NCBI GenBank assembly: GCA_023853785.1
Contig: JAJIRX010000271.1
Location: forward strand, 1-62,412
DNA from: Psilocybe azurescens
Lineage: Eukaryota > Basidiomycota > Agaricomycetes > Agaricales > Agrocybaceae
Direction: 5' to 3'
Length of the DNA stretch: 62,412 nt
Made by a program: the position numbers and the translations under genes. Under the pieces are notes generated by a model. The model worked only from the letters and a program-made list of their open reading frames with translations, searched no databases and was not told where the DNA came from. Below are positions 1 through 11,004 of this stretch, piece after piece (within the stretch, counting starts at the first letter, position 1; every line of letters begins with the position of its first letter).

Positions 1-55
1 CCTAAACCCCAAACCCCCAAACCCCAAACCCCAAACCCCAAACCCCAAACCCCAA
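1..55. repeat. Terminal telomere-like (CCCCAAA)n tract
   Basis: About seven units of CCCCAAA, the first slightly irregular (cctaaa, then cccc/ccccc runs). Read toward the left end on the minus strand this is TTTGGGG. The G-rich strand points outward, as expected for a chromosome end. It is not the TTAGGG repeat usual in filamentous fungi, although its 7-nt length and position fit a telomere. The same unit recurs at 1352-1391, so base-calling error is an unlikely explanation. The tract may be cut short by the window edge. Confidence 0.75.
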
Positions 56-494
56 GAACCCAGAAACTTGGCCTTGTACAAAGTAGGTCAACCCGGGCTG
101 GACTCGTCTTCGGACTTGGCCGGGCAGCGTTAGTAGTATGAATAGACTGCTATTATTGCAGAAGTCTACGGTCTATTCTCGACCTGGTTGGTAAGCTATT
201 ACTCGGATACGACTAACGTTTAGTCAGAAACACTAGATCGGAGCAACTCTAGTCCACCGATTCATAATCAAAGTGACTCGATAACTAATCATCCACGATA
301 TTATTGGAAACGAGCTTGATCAGCTCTATTGTAATTAGTCAGTAGCACTCTGACGTTCCCGTTTTAGGACGCAGAAAGATTACAAAGGTAATACAAAACG
401 ATTAGGAATCGATAGTCGATTCGCTAAGAATAGGCTTTAGCTTAGTAAACACGCGCTTATTTTAGGAGCATATAGTAATATTCCTTACGTACGA

Positions 495-560
495 TAGCTA
501 CTGATGAGTCTATAAAGACGAAATGGCTACTTTGGATAACCCTCCAAAGCTATTTAGCTA
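495..560 (+). ncRNA. Type I hammerhead ribozyme, copy 1
   Basis: The conserved core CTGATGA is at 501-507, followed by a 3-bp stem II (GTC/GAC with loop TATAAA) and GAAA at 520-523. Stem III pairs A-U-G (523-525) with 551-553 and, beyond an internal loop, CTTTGG (529-534) with CCAAAG (544-549). Stem I is open: 495-500 pairs six bases with 555-560. The predicted cleavage site is after T554 in an AUU triplet, which fits the NUH rule but is weaker than GUC. Stems II and III are closed by loops and stem I is open, which makes it type I, the class known from Penelope-like elements and retrozymes. Activity has not been shown. Confidence 0.85.
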
Positions 561-1234
561 GTATCGCCCCACACTCATAGTGTAACACACAGCTTTTTGC
601 ATTGATTTGGCGCCCCCCCTCACCCCAAACCGAACTTACCCAAATAGGTAATTCTAACAATTGCCTTATTAGGGAAGGATGTACGATATGTATCTCGGGA
701 CCGGCACTTTCCTCACGAACGGATCGTTCGAAAACTAAGCACCGCTGGTTTAGTAAGCTGCCCAACACCTAGGTTAGTAAGCAGCCCAACACGATGCACC
801 GCCCGGATTAGTAGATTCAACCCAGTAGTCCGGATCGTTGACCGGTACCTTGGCCCCGGATTTATCCGGATAGCATAAGTACATGGATAGACAATTATAA
901 AGTCTAGTGTCTATTCTCGACACGATTGGTAAGCTATTACACTGACATGACTAATCTTTTAGTCAGATTGACCGATTGGAGCAATCCGGTCTCGTCAATT
1001 CATAATCAAGATGAATTGATCACTAATCCACCCCACGATGTTATTAACAATGAAGTCGATCGACTCTATTGTAATCAGTCAGCAAGACCTTGACGTTCTC
1101 GCATTTGCGAAAGATTACAAAGATAACAATAAAAGGATGAGTAATCAATAGTCGATTCGCTAAGAATAGGCGCTTAGCTTAGTAAACGCGCTAGCCTATT
1201 TTAAAGAGCATTTAGTAATATTCCTTACATACGA

Positions 1235-1300
1235 TAGCTACTGATGAGTCTATAAAGACGAAATGGCTACTTTGGATAACCCTCCAAAGTCATTTAGCAC
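1235..1300 (+). ncRNA. Type I hammerhead ribozyme, copy 2
   Basis: This repeats copy 1 with the same core (CTGATGA at 1241-1247, stem II GTC/GAC, GAAA at 1260-1263) and the same outer stem III helix (CTTTGG with CCAAAG). The 3' strand reads CAT at 1291-1293, so the inner stem III pair that is G-U in copy 1 is G-C here and pairing is kept. Stem I keeps four pairs (TAGC at 1295-1298 with GCTA at 1237-1240). The predicted cleavage is after T1294. Cleavage at both copies would release a 740-nt RNA spanning 555-1294. Confidence 0.85.
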
Positions 1301-1349
1301 ATATCGCCCCTACACTCATAGTGTAACCTGCAGATTTCGCTTTTAGCAC

Positions 1350-1391
1350 CACCTCTCCCCAAACCCCAAACCCCAAACCCCAACCCCAAGA
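1350..1391. repeat. Interstitial telomere-like (CCCCAAA)n tract
   Basis: Four units of CCCCAAA or CCCCAA lie directly downstream of hammerhead copy 2 and mark the inner end of the tandem units. They have the same unit and orientation as the terminal tract. This is where an element reverse-transcribed onto a telomeric 3' end would join older telomere sequence. Confidence 0.75.
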
Positions 1392-1490
1392 TATCTATAA
1401 GCCAATGTGAGGCGCCCAATATAGATAAGAGACGGATACGAATCACAATGCCTGGCCAAATACGGTCGCTGGTAATTGCCAACGAATGTA

Positions 1491-2036
1491 ATGAGCTCAG
1501 TCTCACATCCCTTTTACTACCGCCCCTTGTCTACGCTTCGAGAAACTCCAACAATAAAAAATCAACAAAACTATATCTCGTACATCTCCTCCAACCCCTC
1601 CCCTTCCTCCAACTCTCCCCCTCTCCCTCCTCCTCAAACTCCACCAATTACTCCAGCGCAACACCCCCGCGAACTAATATACCGCCCTATCGGGGCCCCG
1701 GCTGCCGATCTCCCAGAGCTGGATCTCGTCGATATGATACGTGCCCAGGTTGCCGATATGAGGTGGGACTTGCACGGAGGGTGGGTATCTAGGTGTAAGG
1801 AATTTTTTCTGCGCACTGTCCAACTTTCTGCCCGTATGTGTAGGATCCCAGCCATCCCTTTCCCCCCTGCCGCGTCATATGCCAATGCAGCTGCAGACGT
1901 CTCTCCAAGCGACGCCGAAGAGCTAATGCCTGCAGGCTGTAGTACATGCACATCCGCATCGCCAGTCCCCAACACCCTCATCGCCGTCCCCCGACTCCCA
2001 AATATCCGTGTAACAAAACGCAATCCGTCTGGTTAG
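1491..2036 (+). CDS. Hypothetical proline-rich open frame
   Basis: An open frame starts at the ATG at 1491 and encodes about 180 residues. The N-terminal part is Pro/Ser-rich and low-complexity. A more protein-like middle follows (PELDLVDMIRAQVADMRWDL), then an Ala-rich tail. A GT at about 1780 and an AG near 1840 could bound a small intron. No domain was recognised. It is the first coding-like stretch inside the telomeric repeats and may be a gene fragment. The call rests on frame length and composition only. Confidence 0.3.
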   Translation: MSSVSHPFYYRPLSTLRETPTIKNQQNYISYISSNPSPSSNSPPLPPPQTPPITPAQHPRELIYRPIGAPAADLPELDLVDMIRAQVADMRWDLHGGWVSRCKEFFLRTVQLSARMCRIPAIPFPPAASYANAAADVSPSDAEELMPAGCSTCTSASPVPNTLIAVPRLPNIRVTKRNPSG

Positions 2037-2039
2037 CTT

Positions 2040-2371
2040 TCGATGGCTTGCGTTTACGATGGTACATGAAGCTTTGCGGGGTGCATAACTTGATGAATAA
2101 AGGAATTATGAAGGGAGAGGAAGTATGAGATTTACCCTCAGAGGACGGGTATCCGTGAGATATCCCGCTTCTTTGAATGTCGCGTTGACGAACGCTTTAT
2201 TTTATTTTAATTTTTCAAAGTTCAATATTCGAGGTATTCGAGAATACACGTAGATCGAGAACCGAGAACCGAGAACCGAAAAGGGAACAAAAGTCAAAAC
2301 GTCAGTAAGTTCCACGAACGAAATCTTCACTGGCAAGACGCGGATCATTAGAGAGGGGACGTACAGCAAAT
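2040..2371. other. No gene seen
   Basis: Non-coding sequence. It contains a short tandem repeat of gagaacc near 2255-2280 and T-rich stretches. No supported gene or RNA. Confidence 0.5.
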
Positions 2372-3861
2372 TTACATCGACTTTCGCCGTTCTCCATATT
2401 CATTACTCCCCCATTCCTCCTTCGATATGGACTTCGCCCCCACCCCCGTCTGCGCTTTCATATCCCGCAGGCCGATGTGCAGCACTCCAGCGCCCATCCT
2501 CTTCCTTACCCTATCTTCTCCGCCTCCTTCTCCGCCTCCTCCTCCTGTCGTTGCTTGGATTCCACCCCGCCGCCTACACCCTTCACATCCACCCCTCCAC
2601 ACCCGCACCTGCACCCATCAACTCAGACCGTCTACCCTCTGAAACACTGCCCAAAAACACTGCCCCTGCTGGACAAGGGGTGATGTTAGGTACAGGCCCA
2701 GCCATCCTTACACTATTGAGCACATCCAAAACCTCTAGCGGCACAAGCACACCTTTGTCTCCCCCCTAGCATCGCGGAGATACGCGGTTTGAGCAGGGAC
2801 AGGAGGTTTAGTGCGCTACATGCTGTCTTGGTTTGCGGTGGGTTCGTACTCTTCGGATTGGAATTCGGGATCGGGTTCGAAAGCTGCGCAGCTGGGTTAA
2901 GGGAAAGCTACGACGTGTGGCCCTTGTTATCTGTCCTATGTCCACGTCCCACCGCTGGAGTAGGGTTGGGTTCGTGTCCGAAGGTGACCCGGCACCCGTT
3001 ACGCTTCCCCCTTGGCCGCTTTGACCGCCATCGCCGATGGGGGTAGTAAGTATATCCATGAGTTTATGCGTGTTGACGAGCAAAAATGGGAATGAGAGGG
3101 GAATGAGAGTTACAAAAGAATAAGGAAGGGTCAGCGTTGAGGAGAGGTGTATATATGGTGGATGTCAATAAGTAATAGTGAATATATGCGCAAAGATATG
3201 CGTATGCATAGTGTGGGATGAGCGAAAGTGGGAGTGAGACTGGAATGGGATGGGAATGAGGGTGAAGGTGAGGGTGACTTACGAAAGGGAGAGCAAGGAC
3301 TGCCACAGGCGGGTCGCATGCGCATACATAGTCCAACAGCAATCGTATCGTGTTGTAGAGTACGACGAATAAGAATCCAATCATCAAAATAGGAGCGGCA
3401 GACGGGTGTCCAACACGATCGAGCGATTCAAAATCAAGACGCATATACACGTAGCAGCTGGATTATTGCTCACAGGTGTTAGGCGCGTACGTGCGACTTC
3501 TGTCAGCCTCCAGCTGTGGCGGGGTGTCAGAGTCGAAACTGGTTGTGACGTTCTAGGTACCTGTCCTCCCAATCATGTTAAATCCGGCGGCACTAACTTT
3601 AGGGGCTATATCGCTGCCTCCCCCTCCCCTTCTCTCTCCATGACCTCGACTCCAACTGCGGTTGCTTATCGCACCATATCCACCACGGACAATTTCCCGA
3701 CCTGATCCATCGTGCGTCTCTCCCCTCTCCCCTCTCGATATGTCTGTCGATGCCGATCCTCGAGCCCACGAAGTTAGAGTTGGGTCTTCGCTCGGGGTGT
3801 GGCCTGCTACAGCAGGAAAGGTGGTATGGGTGGACAGGCTCGCACTCGCACTCGCACTCAT
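2372..3861 (-). pseudogene. Degenerate membrane-protein-like coding region
   Basis: Coding-like segments follow one another on the minus strand. The first (3861-3595) is Ser/Gly/Arg-rich and carries a YGAISNRSW string. The second (about 3440-3265) starts MRLDFESLDRV and has one clear hydrophobic helix (ILMIGFLFVVLYNTIRLLL), ending at a GTAAGT-type donor. The third (3083-2808) holds PTLLQRWDVDIGQITRATRR. The last (2614-2372) is a Gly-rich tail ending NEYGERRKSM and a stop. Stops and frame changes lie between them, so I cannot build one intact protein. The family is not recognised. A spliced gene with introns I placed wrongly remains possible. Confidence 0.3.
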
Positions 3862-6083
3862 ACTCGCAAAAGGAAGAAATAATTGATGAGTGTGTAGATG
3901 TACGTCAGCTCAGACGATAATGACGATGAGGATGTTGGAAGAACGTTTTGGAGAGAAAAAGAAGCAAGCAAGCAACAAGTTGAGGGGAATGGAATGACAG
4001 GAATGGCATCAGTTCTCAGATCCAATCTTCGTCTCACCTATCCATTATCGATGGGAGAGTGGAAATGAGATGAATGAGCGACTCAGCACATCATAAATGT
4101 AGATCGCATAACGAGCCAGAAGAAAGAAGGAAAATCAGTGCGTCAACGCCATGATGTCTCAACGTATGACACTCCGCATTGCATCTCAGCTCCAGCAAAG
4201 TTCTACTGGGGAAGCGACAGCTGCGGAGAAGTGAGGGACGAATGAGGCTCCAGAATGTATCGATGCTCTCATCTCTTCTTCTTGAGTCATAAGCACAGCA
4301 TAACACGCACGCATGCTACTTTCACTGCTAGCGAAGAAAGCAAAAGACGCGAAAGAAGACATACGACGACGGTGCGCATCCACCTAACACTAAATTGGCC
4401 CCTCTACAACGTTGCTCGAAAAAAGCGAAAGCGCGTGTGCGTGCACGGTGCGAAAAGCAACGTTGCGGTAGGCCGAGAGCTACTGTTCGAGGCAGAACAG
4501 CTCTGTCGGCGGCGTGAAGATATCAATAGATTGCATGTCGTAGAAACGATTCAACGTGGGAGCGACTGAAGCTTCTGCTGGCAGTGATGAAGCCCATCAA
4601 TCACGTGAATTGTTCACTCGCACTCAGTGAGGTGATTAATCAAACAAGGGGCAGGATTGTCAACCACCGTGCTGGTACATAACAACCGTACTGTTGGCTT
4701 CAAGGAACGAGATCCACTCGCTCGCTAGCTGTCGAAACTTGAAAGCGCCATATTGTGTAATATTCTTACGGACGATTGTCTTGATTCCGAATCCTAAAAG
4801 ATACTAAGAACCGTGTACACAGTCAGTCAACTCCTGATCATCTCAGTCTCAGTAGAGTCTTACAGATCTCCTGTAATCTCACTGCCACGTCGTGGACTCA
4901 CGGTGAGGCATTCAAGTTTATGGAAGTTTGATCCCGCCGCTCACATTGTCAATGTAATTCCAATTTCACGCAGTTCCTTCCCCCATCATAGTCTGGTTCC
5001 GCCTCATATGTCTATGACCATTTCGGGTCTGTGTCTTGTGCAGTGGAAGTATGCATACAGCTGCGCCTGCGTTCCCTTACCGTGGCTTAGTTTATTTTAC
5101 TGTGATACGGTTCGCGGACGAGTAATGCTAGGATGACTGTAGACACATCACAGATGATAGGATAGACGGGCTACTATAAATATTCTGGACGCCAAAGTAC
5201 ACGGAACAACAATAAACCAGAAAAATGGCGAAAGGCTAGCGCGCATATTCTGTTTCATTAAACTATGGGTAGGAAGAGGCGTGGGTTATGCTCAGAGGAG
5301 AAATGATCACTCAAATCAACGCGCTAATCAACCTGATGACAGACAAATTACAATTAATCTAATCTGGCTCGTATGATTTTCAGGCTCGACATTGGGGCGC
5401 AACAGGTTCTTGGGCTTGGAGTAGCGATCAAGCTTGGTATTCTTCTCCTTCTCAGAGTTTTTACTCATCGGGCGGTAAACCTCAATAGATTGGGTCTGGA
5501 TTGAGACTCTTCTTGTTCTTGAACCTTGGTATGTTCGTCTGGACATTTAGCGGGAGCCATGAAATAATGTAGCTGGTAATAATAGGCAGAGGTCTCAGAA
5601 AACTCCATTCTTCCTTTCGAAATCATAGACACTATGATTAAAATCGCGATCATTACGCCCACTCCACCATCGATTTCATCAGTAGCACTATCGTCACACA
5701 GATTCCGTATATCTGCGAATGCAGTCGGTGCAGTTCCTTATCCTTATGAGTGACCAGCCCTTTTTCGACAGGTTACCCGATTCGTATTTGCAAGCTCTCG
5801 GAGGTAATAAACCAGTCGGATCGCTTCGAGACGGTGCTCGCGGCCAACACCTTCATCACCTCTTTCACAGTCATTATTGAGCATTAGTATCAATACCTGA
5901 TTTCTCTGATAAAAGACGGATCCCTGGCTTTAGTTTTCAACACTCTGTTCAGACACTCATCGATACTTCGGTAGCCAATGCGCACATTACGTCTCAGTCT
6001 GCGCAATGCTTACATGCCCTACTGGAACGAACTAGATCAGAGTCTTTCCGGATCGCTCTCTGTAAATTAAGATATCCCAAATA
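3862..6083. other. No supported gene
   Basis: CpG-rich sequence of ordinary composition. Short open frames on both strands show no convincing motif or splice structure. A minus-strand pair near 5660-5330 has one hydrophobic N-terminus (MGVMIAILIIVSMISKG) that could be an exon remnant, but I cannot connect it to anything. Confidence 0.4.
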
Positions 6084-6569
6084 ATGATTTTGGAACATGC
6101 CTTTCAACCTCTTATAGACCAAATCCGGCATTTCTCACTAGCGAACAGAACCACATTCCGCGATGGAGCCGCGATCTTGTATCGGCCTTCAAAAGAACCC
6201 CTGCAGCTTAAATCATTCTTTGTTCGTCTATACTTCAAATACCAAGTCAATGATTTGGCGAGGTTCATCAACAGCCAAATTCCTGCGACTCTCCATGAAT
6301 TTTTGCACCTGATATGGGCAATCTTCAAGCACAAACGTCAATATCCGCCATGTCGTTTGTTAGTTTCTACCGAGACTTTCAAATGGTTTATAGTGGGTCT
6401 CCTGAGCGTGACCTGGACGTTCACCCCACTTTTACTCGTCACACACGACATGGAAGTTAGACCATTATCCTTACCTGGCTGTGTATACACCATACAATCG
6501 TACACACCTCTCAAGAAAGTACACCCAAGGTCAAACCCCATTTTTCTTCAATCTTCCCCTCCCCGCTGA
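6084..6569 (+). CDS. Uncharacterised open frame, 161 codons
   Basis: An uninterrupted frame starts at ATG 6084. It has a mixed, fairly hydrophobic composition and one Trp-rich hydrophobic stretch (FKWFIVGLLSVTWTFTPLLL) around residues 100-120. No domain was recognised. It converges tail to tail with the minus-strand gene ending at 6548, overlapping its end by about 20 bp. It could be an exon of a larger gene or a chance frame. Confidence 0.25.
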   Translation: MILEHAFQPLIDQIRHFSLANRTTFRDGAAILYRPSKEPLQLKSFFVRLYFKYQVNDLARFINSQIPATLHEFLHLIWAIFKHKRQYPPCRLLVSTETFKWFIVGLLSVTWTFTPLLLVTHDMEVRPLSLPGCVYTIQSYTPLKKVHPRSNPIFLQSSPPR

Positions 6570-6832
6570 CCACCAACTGGGTATCCGCGATATAAAATTC
6601 CTGAATCGGAACGATGTGTAGACGTCATCATGAACCTGGGCTGTACATACCTCCACGTTCGGAGTGACACTCTGTTATAATCGAGTGTATTTAGTTGAAA
6701 GTCCTGATGAATTTGGGGAAAATAACGCACTGTTGCTCTTTCCTCGAAGACGTTGGAGGTGGGTACAGCACTAGCAATGGTAACCATTGCGACAACTGCA
6801 AGTAAGTTGGGGAAGATGGCCGTGGAAAACAT
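6548..6832 (-). CDS. Putative short secreted protein
   Basis: The frame starts at ATG 6832. The N-terminus is a strong predicted signal peptide: MFSTAIFPN, then a hydrophobic core LLAVVAMVTIASAV, with a likely cut after Ala. A further P-T-S-N-V-F-E-E-R-A segment follows. The mature part is about 75 residues with no Cys pattern visible. A TATA-like element (gcatataagc) lies about 100 bp upstream, near 6930. The 3' part may be split by an intron, so the C-terminus given here is uncertain. Small secreted proteins are common near fungal chromosome ends, but nothing here shows a function. Confidence 0.45.
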   Translation of the reverse strand: MFSTAIFPNLLAVVAMVTIASAVPTSNVFEERATVRYFPQIHQDFQLNTLDYNRVSLRTWRYVQPRFMMTSTHRSDSGILYRGYPVGGQRGGED

Positions 6833-8407
6833 TGCTGTTATGTGGCAGTTTGCTTTGAAATCGTTCCTTGTCTTTAGGAGAACTCTTAGAGTGATTCGGT
6901 GAACTGAAGATGTGTGACGGCTGATTTGAGCTTATATGCCACAGTCCCCTTCGCATCTCTGAGTTTCTTGGAACTGCTTTCTGAGTAACATTTTGTCCTT
7001 AATTTTCTAAAACGCCGAATCGTGACAGGTGCTTGCATCTAAAATTTCACACACTGTTTTTTCCCAAAACTCGTCTTATTTTATGATGTTCACTGCTAAC
7101 AAATAAAAATAGAAACACCGTTCGGCTCATGTACACACAAAGTAACTCCCCGACAGGATTAGCACCAGCAGGGCCCAAGGCGGTTCAACCGCCAGATACG
7201 GCACGCGCACAACACTGGCTTCGCACCCAGAATCAGCTGCATGCCCCCGCCCCTGCTGCAGCATGCGTACAGCGGGCATCACCACCACGAGCACACTATG
7301 CACGCACAGGCGCACGTGCACGGTGGCTCTGGGAGCTTACTGCGTTTGCCGTCGCTGATCACCTTTATCTTGCTCTAGTATACTCTAGCATACATTCCCA
7401 CAAACGCCGGACTTTATAGATGTTAGAATATGTACAAACATCCAGAATATCATGCAGATTCCATCAGACCCTGCAACATTGTGGAAAATGCCGAAGGAGG
7501 CGACCAAGGTATTCCCCCCTTCGTTGATAAATAACTTTACGGGAAGTGCTTCGCCACGAGAGCGCAGCCATTCTGTGAGAACGATTCCAGGTCAGAACTC
7601 GGGAAACAAGATCATAGTTATTGCGTTACAGTGCAACAAGTAAAAAAAAATCATGTAGGACATATGTGCGTCCATCTTTCGATTACCCTTTCCACGTCGT
7701 GTATGATGATACGTCTTCATTCTCATTGTCCACAAGGTTCAATCAGGATGACCAACTGACGAACGACCATTCTGCACCTTTCCGGGATACCTCTCATCCA
7801 CTGTATACATTTGCATGCCGAGGGGTGAACAACAGAAGCCATTCATGACCATCACCGATGGGCCGCAGTTGCAAACGAAATTGAGGAGCAAATAGACAGA
7901 TCTCGAGAACAGTCGGCGATGTACAACACAACATGCATATCCACAACCGTTCGTCGCACCTTTTTTTATATTCGTGCCAAAGTCAATTACATTCCTCTCT
8001 TATAGTGGCAAAGCTTGGGAGAACCCCCGACCTCTGTAAAATTTATGGTATCAGAAAGTCAAGACAATTCTATTTGTCTTAAGAATTTGGTATACTTATT
8101 TTCTACGTTGCGTCTATCTGATTATAATATATGTCGCCTATTAAATCCACTATCCATCAATGATTCTATGTATTATTATTTTTTTATCGCTAAGCCGCTC
8201 TGTAGGCAAACAGCTATCCAGACGTTTGTGATGATTGGGAAGAGGTTCATCCATAGGGCTTCCATCTGTCCAGTTGATATTATAAATGTTGCTCGAACCC
8301 TGCTGTAAGAATTGCTACCAGTGTAGAATCTGTGGGGAACCTAACAGTTCAAGATAGTGAACCAGTACATACTGTGCAACTCTGCTACTCGTATACATTT
8401 CATTCTG
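6833..8407. other. No supported gene
   Basis: Short low-value frames only. 7175-7330 is GC-rich with Ala/Pro-type translation and looks like chance. 8000-8300 is AT-rich. No RNA or repeat structure noticed. Confidence 0.4.
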
Positions 8408-11004
8408 CTATGTGATCAAGTCCTCCGTTCTCCTAAGATATGCCTTAACCGCATCCTGGGCAGGTCTCCGCTCTGAGGAATATGTGAAATTGAAGTAGTC
8501 ATTATTGCGCATGATTCTGGCTTGGCGTGCATAGGCAATCAACTCTTCTGAGTAGCCTGATTTGCCAAGGAATCGCGGAAGTATTCGAATCGCCCAAAAA
8601 TAGGCATAAAAAGGCTCGTTCATATTGAACTGACACCGTCGTATGGAGTGAAATTCCGTGTCCACGAAGGCTCCCTTCCCAGCTTCTCTGAAAATTTTGC
8701 CAAAGTGATGGTTGGTGTAATACATTTTGCGTGCAGTGTTGATGGACCGTCGGTACCTACGTGATTGTGCAGGACTATTTATTCGAGTCCGTTGATAATG
8801 ACAAGATTGGCCGAATCTAGTTATGTTGACAACATCTAGGAATTTGCGTGTCGATATATAGCGCAGAGCAAAAATGCAGCACTGGAGCAAACACTTGGGA
8901 TGTCGGCTGGTTTCAGGCTTGAAATAATCCAATCTTGTAGAGTGTTATGAAGGTGTTTATGAAGAACAGGATGGTTAGACGTTAGGTACTGAAGACCTTA
9001 TCCTAATAGTGCTATACAGCTTGGTTTTCCCAAATTTTGTTACATAGACATGAGGTCAGCATCCCAATAACCCCGTGAAGTCTCATCCAAAATCGAGGCC
9101 AGAAGGAAGCAGATATGAGAGTATCGAGGACGTGGACCAAGCTGAGCTTTGATGAGTTGTTCAAGTGCGACTATCTCATCGGTGTAAAATTAAGAAACCG
9201 CCGAATCAGTCCAAATCTGGCAATGTGGTCAGATTTTATTGTTTCGAAAAAGAAGACACATACAGCACCAAGGGAATCAAGGTAGCTGAAATATTCGTCA
9301 GAAAATATTGTATTACAAGTATAATGACCTTTTACTCCCAGGATAATATGGCAGCGACTGAGAGTTAGACAGAGAGTATTTTGGAGGAGCTGTGGATTTG
9401 GTTTAGAAAGGGGGCAGTGATATAAAAAATTTGTGAAGATAGCCCAGAGTCCATTCAGTGGGTCTAATTTTTATATAATTAGAACGTAGAAGTTCAAACA
9501 TATTAGAACATAGGGGAACATACCGGTGAATGATTGGAGGGGCGAATTGGATTCAAATGAAGTAAGCTCCGTCATATGAGCAAGGCATAACTCGACATAA
9601 TGTGTGTGCATTTGGAGGCAGTCAAGAAAAAAATCTTTCGATCGTGATTGGTCGAGCAGACAATCTTTCAATGATGCATGTAATAGGTGAACGGTTAACA
9701 CCTCTGCATGATAAGGATGAATTTTGACTGAGATAAGGGAGCCGAGGTTCTGCATTAGAAGTTCAACATCTCCCGGAGCAAGCGAAAGGAAGGCTTCTAT
9801 AAATGTCACTGAATTGTAATAATTCGGAGGGTGAAGAACGACGAAGCCAATGATCTGCAATATTAGATCCACATCTTCGACGCCCATCAGGATGTGCCGG
9901 TACAGCGCATCGAGCTCTGCGAACGGACTATCACCTGCCTTTGGAAGTTGTATACCGAGAACAACTTCAAGGCGATGCGTTGGTCGATGACGCGGAGATG
10001 CGACATACTTCACCACAGTCGATGCGTAGATAAACTGGCCGGACGACTTTTGTACGAGTGAATCGAGTGAATCTTCAGCGGGCCAGTCAATCGGGATGTA
10101 AGAGCGAAGGCGATGCTGAGTCTTGATCTCATTAAATGTATCTGCCAGGAATTTTCGAATATCCTCTTCGGATTGATAGTCATCATTCAATGCGATTCTT
10201 GCGAGCATCGAGAATGGTTTTCTATCGAAAGATGAGGAGATATAGATCTCTGGACAACTGGCTATGAGGATCTTCTGAGGTAAGTCCCGACTGTGCAGAA
10301 GCTTGAAGGAGAGATCGACGATTTTGGCTTGAACTTTTGGATCGTCGCATTCGTCAAGTCCATCGATAATGACAACGATGTGGTTGTTGGTTGAAAATCC
10401 GGAATGAAGAAGTTCAAGGACAGGCTCTCGGACGAGGGCCTTGAATTGCCCCCTCAAGCGATCGTGTGGTAATCAGGGGATCGTTCTCGAATGCCATATT
10501 TAGTCGTTCTCGGAACACAGGGGGAAGCTTGACCGCCAGCTGATATGCTAGTGTGGTGACAAGCAGCTTGGCCGTTCCTCGTTGTGGGTCATATCGCCAG
10601 AAGAAGAAACTGGCGAGGACGAAGTGCTGGTCATCCAGAATCTCGGCAATAGTCTGCGCGATGGCGGATTTTCCAGAACCAGCAGCGCCGTAGAGCCACA
10701 TGATGAGAGCCTCTCGGGTGTCTTCGTTCAGTCCACTGATCCAGTCTGTGATTCTCTTTATAATCGCGACCCGTGTGTTGGGATGACATTTTGGAGGATC
10801 GAAGCGCTCGCCTGAGTCATGAAATGCAGCATGAGCAACGTGTTCCTGCAGGCGCTCAAATCCGCCTATTGTCGATTCCTGCATCAGCATGACATATATA
10901 CAGTTGCATGTAATTCAACTTCGTACCTTTCGAACTCTGAAGTTGTGGGTGTGGAATGTGCTGTTGATGATAGAGAAGTCGGTGGCTTGATTCAATATAG
11001 ACAT
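8408..11004 (-). pseudogene. NACHT-domain STAND NTPase (fungal NLR type), frameshifted
   Basis: The start is the ATG at 11004. Exon 1 (11004-10927) encodes MSILNQATDFSIINSTFHTH, the short leader typical of basidiomycete NACHT genes. A 48-bp intron (10926-10879) is spliced in frame. Exon 2 holds ERFDPPKCHPNTR and then the P-loop GAAGSGKS (Walker A, near 10685). The Walker B follows as IVVIIDGLDEC near 10360. The frame breaks at about 10458: the conserved join (TTRSL, then RGQFKALV) needs one base removed, with no intron to explain it. The ATPase half runs to 9534 and a likely intron (9533-9464) follows. A C-terminal coding piece lies at 8932-8408 (ends RRTEDLIT). No WD40, ankyrin or TPR sensor repeats are seen. 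Such proteins act in non-self recognition. This copy is probably dead unless the extra base is an assembly error. Confidence 0.8.

Larger units (their letters stand above)
60..1391 (+). repeat. Two tandem diverged ~740-bp subtelomeric units with ribozymes
   Basis: The blocks 60-640 and about 795-1391 align over most of their length. Shared strings include ctattctcgac, attcataatcaa, ctctattgtaat, gtcgattcgctaagaatagg and tagtaatattccttac. The catalytic core of the embedded ribozyme starts at 501 in the first unit and 1241 in the second, a 740-bp period. Each unit ends in C-rich telomere-like sequence (ctcaccccaaa near 620; ccccaaa repeats at 1352-1391). Between them, 750-795 holds a small tandem repeat of agtaagc(t/a)gcccaacac. 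No open frame of note lies in either unit, so they are non-coding, truncated or non-autonomous copies of a telomere-associated element. Confidence 0.8.

Noticed and set aside
7129..7419. GC-rich Ala/Pro/Arg frame
   Set aside because: No motif, no plausible promoter or intron, and equal-length frames on the opposite strand.
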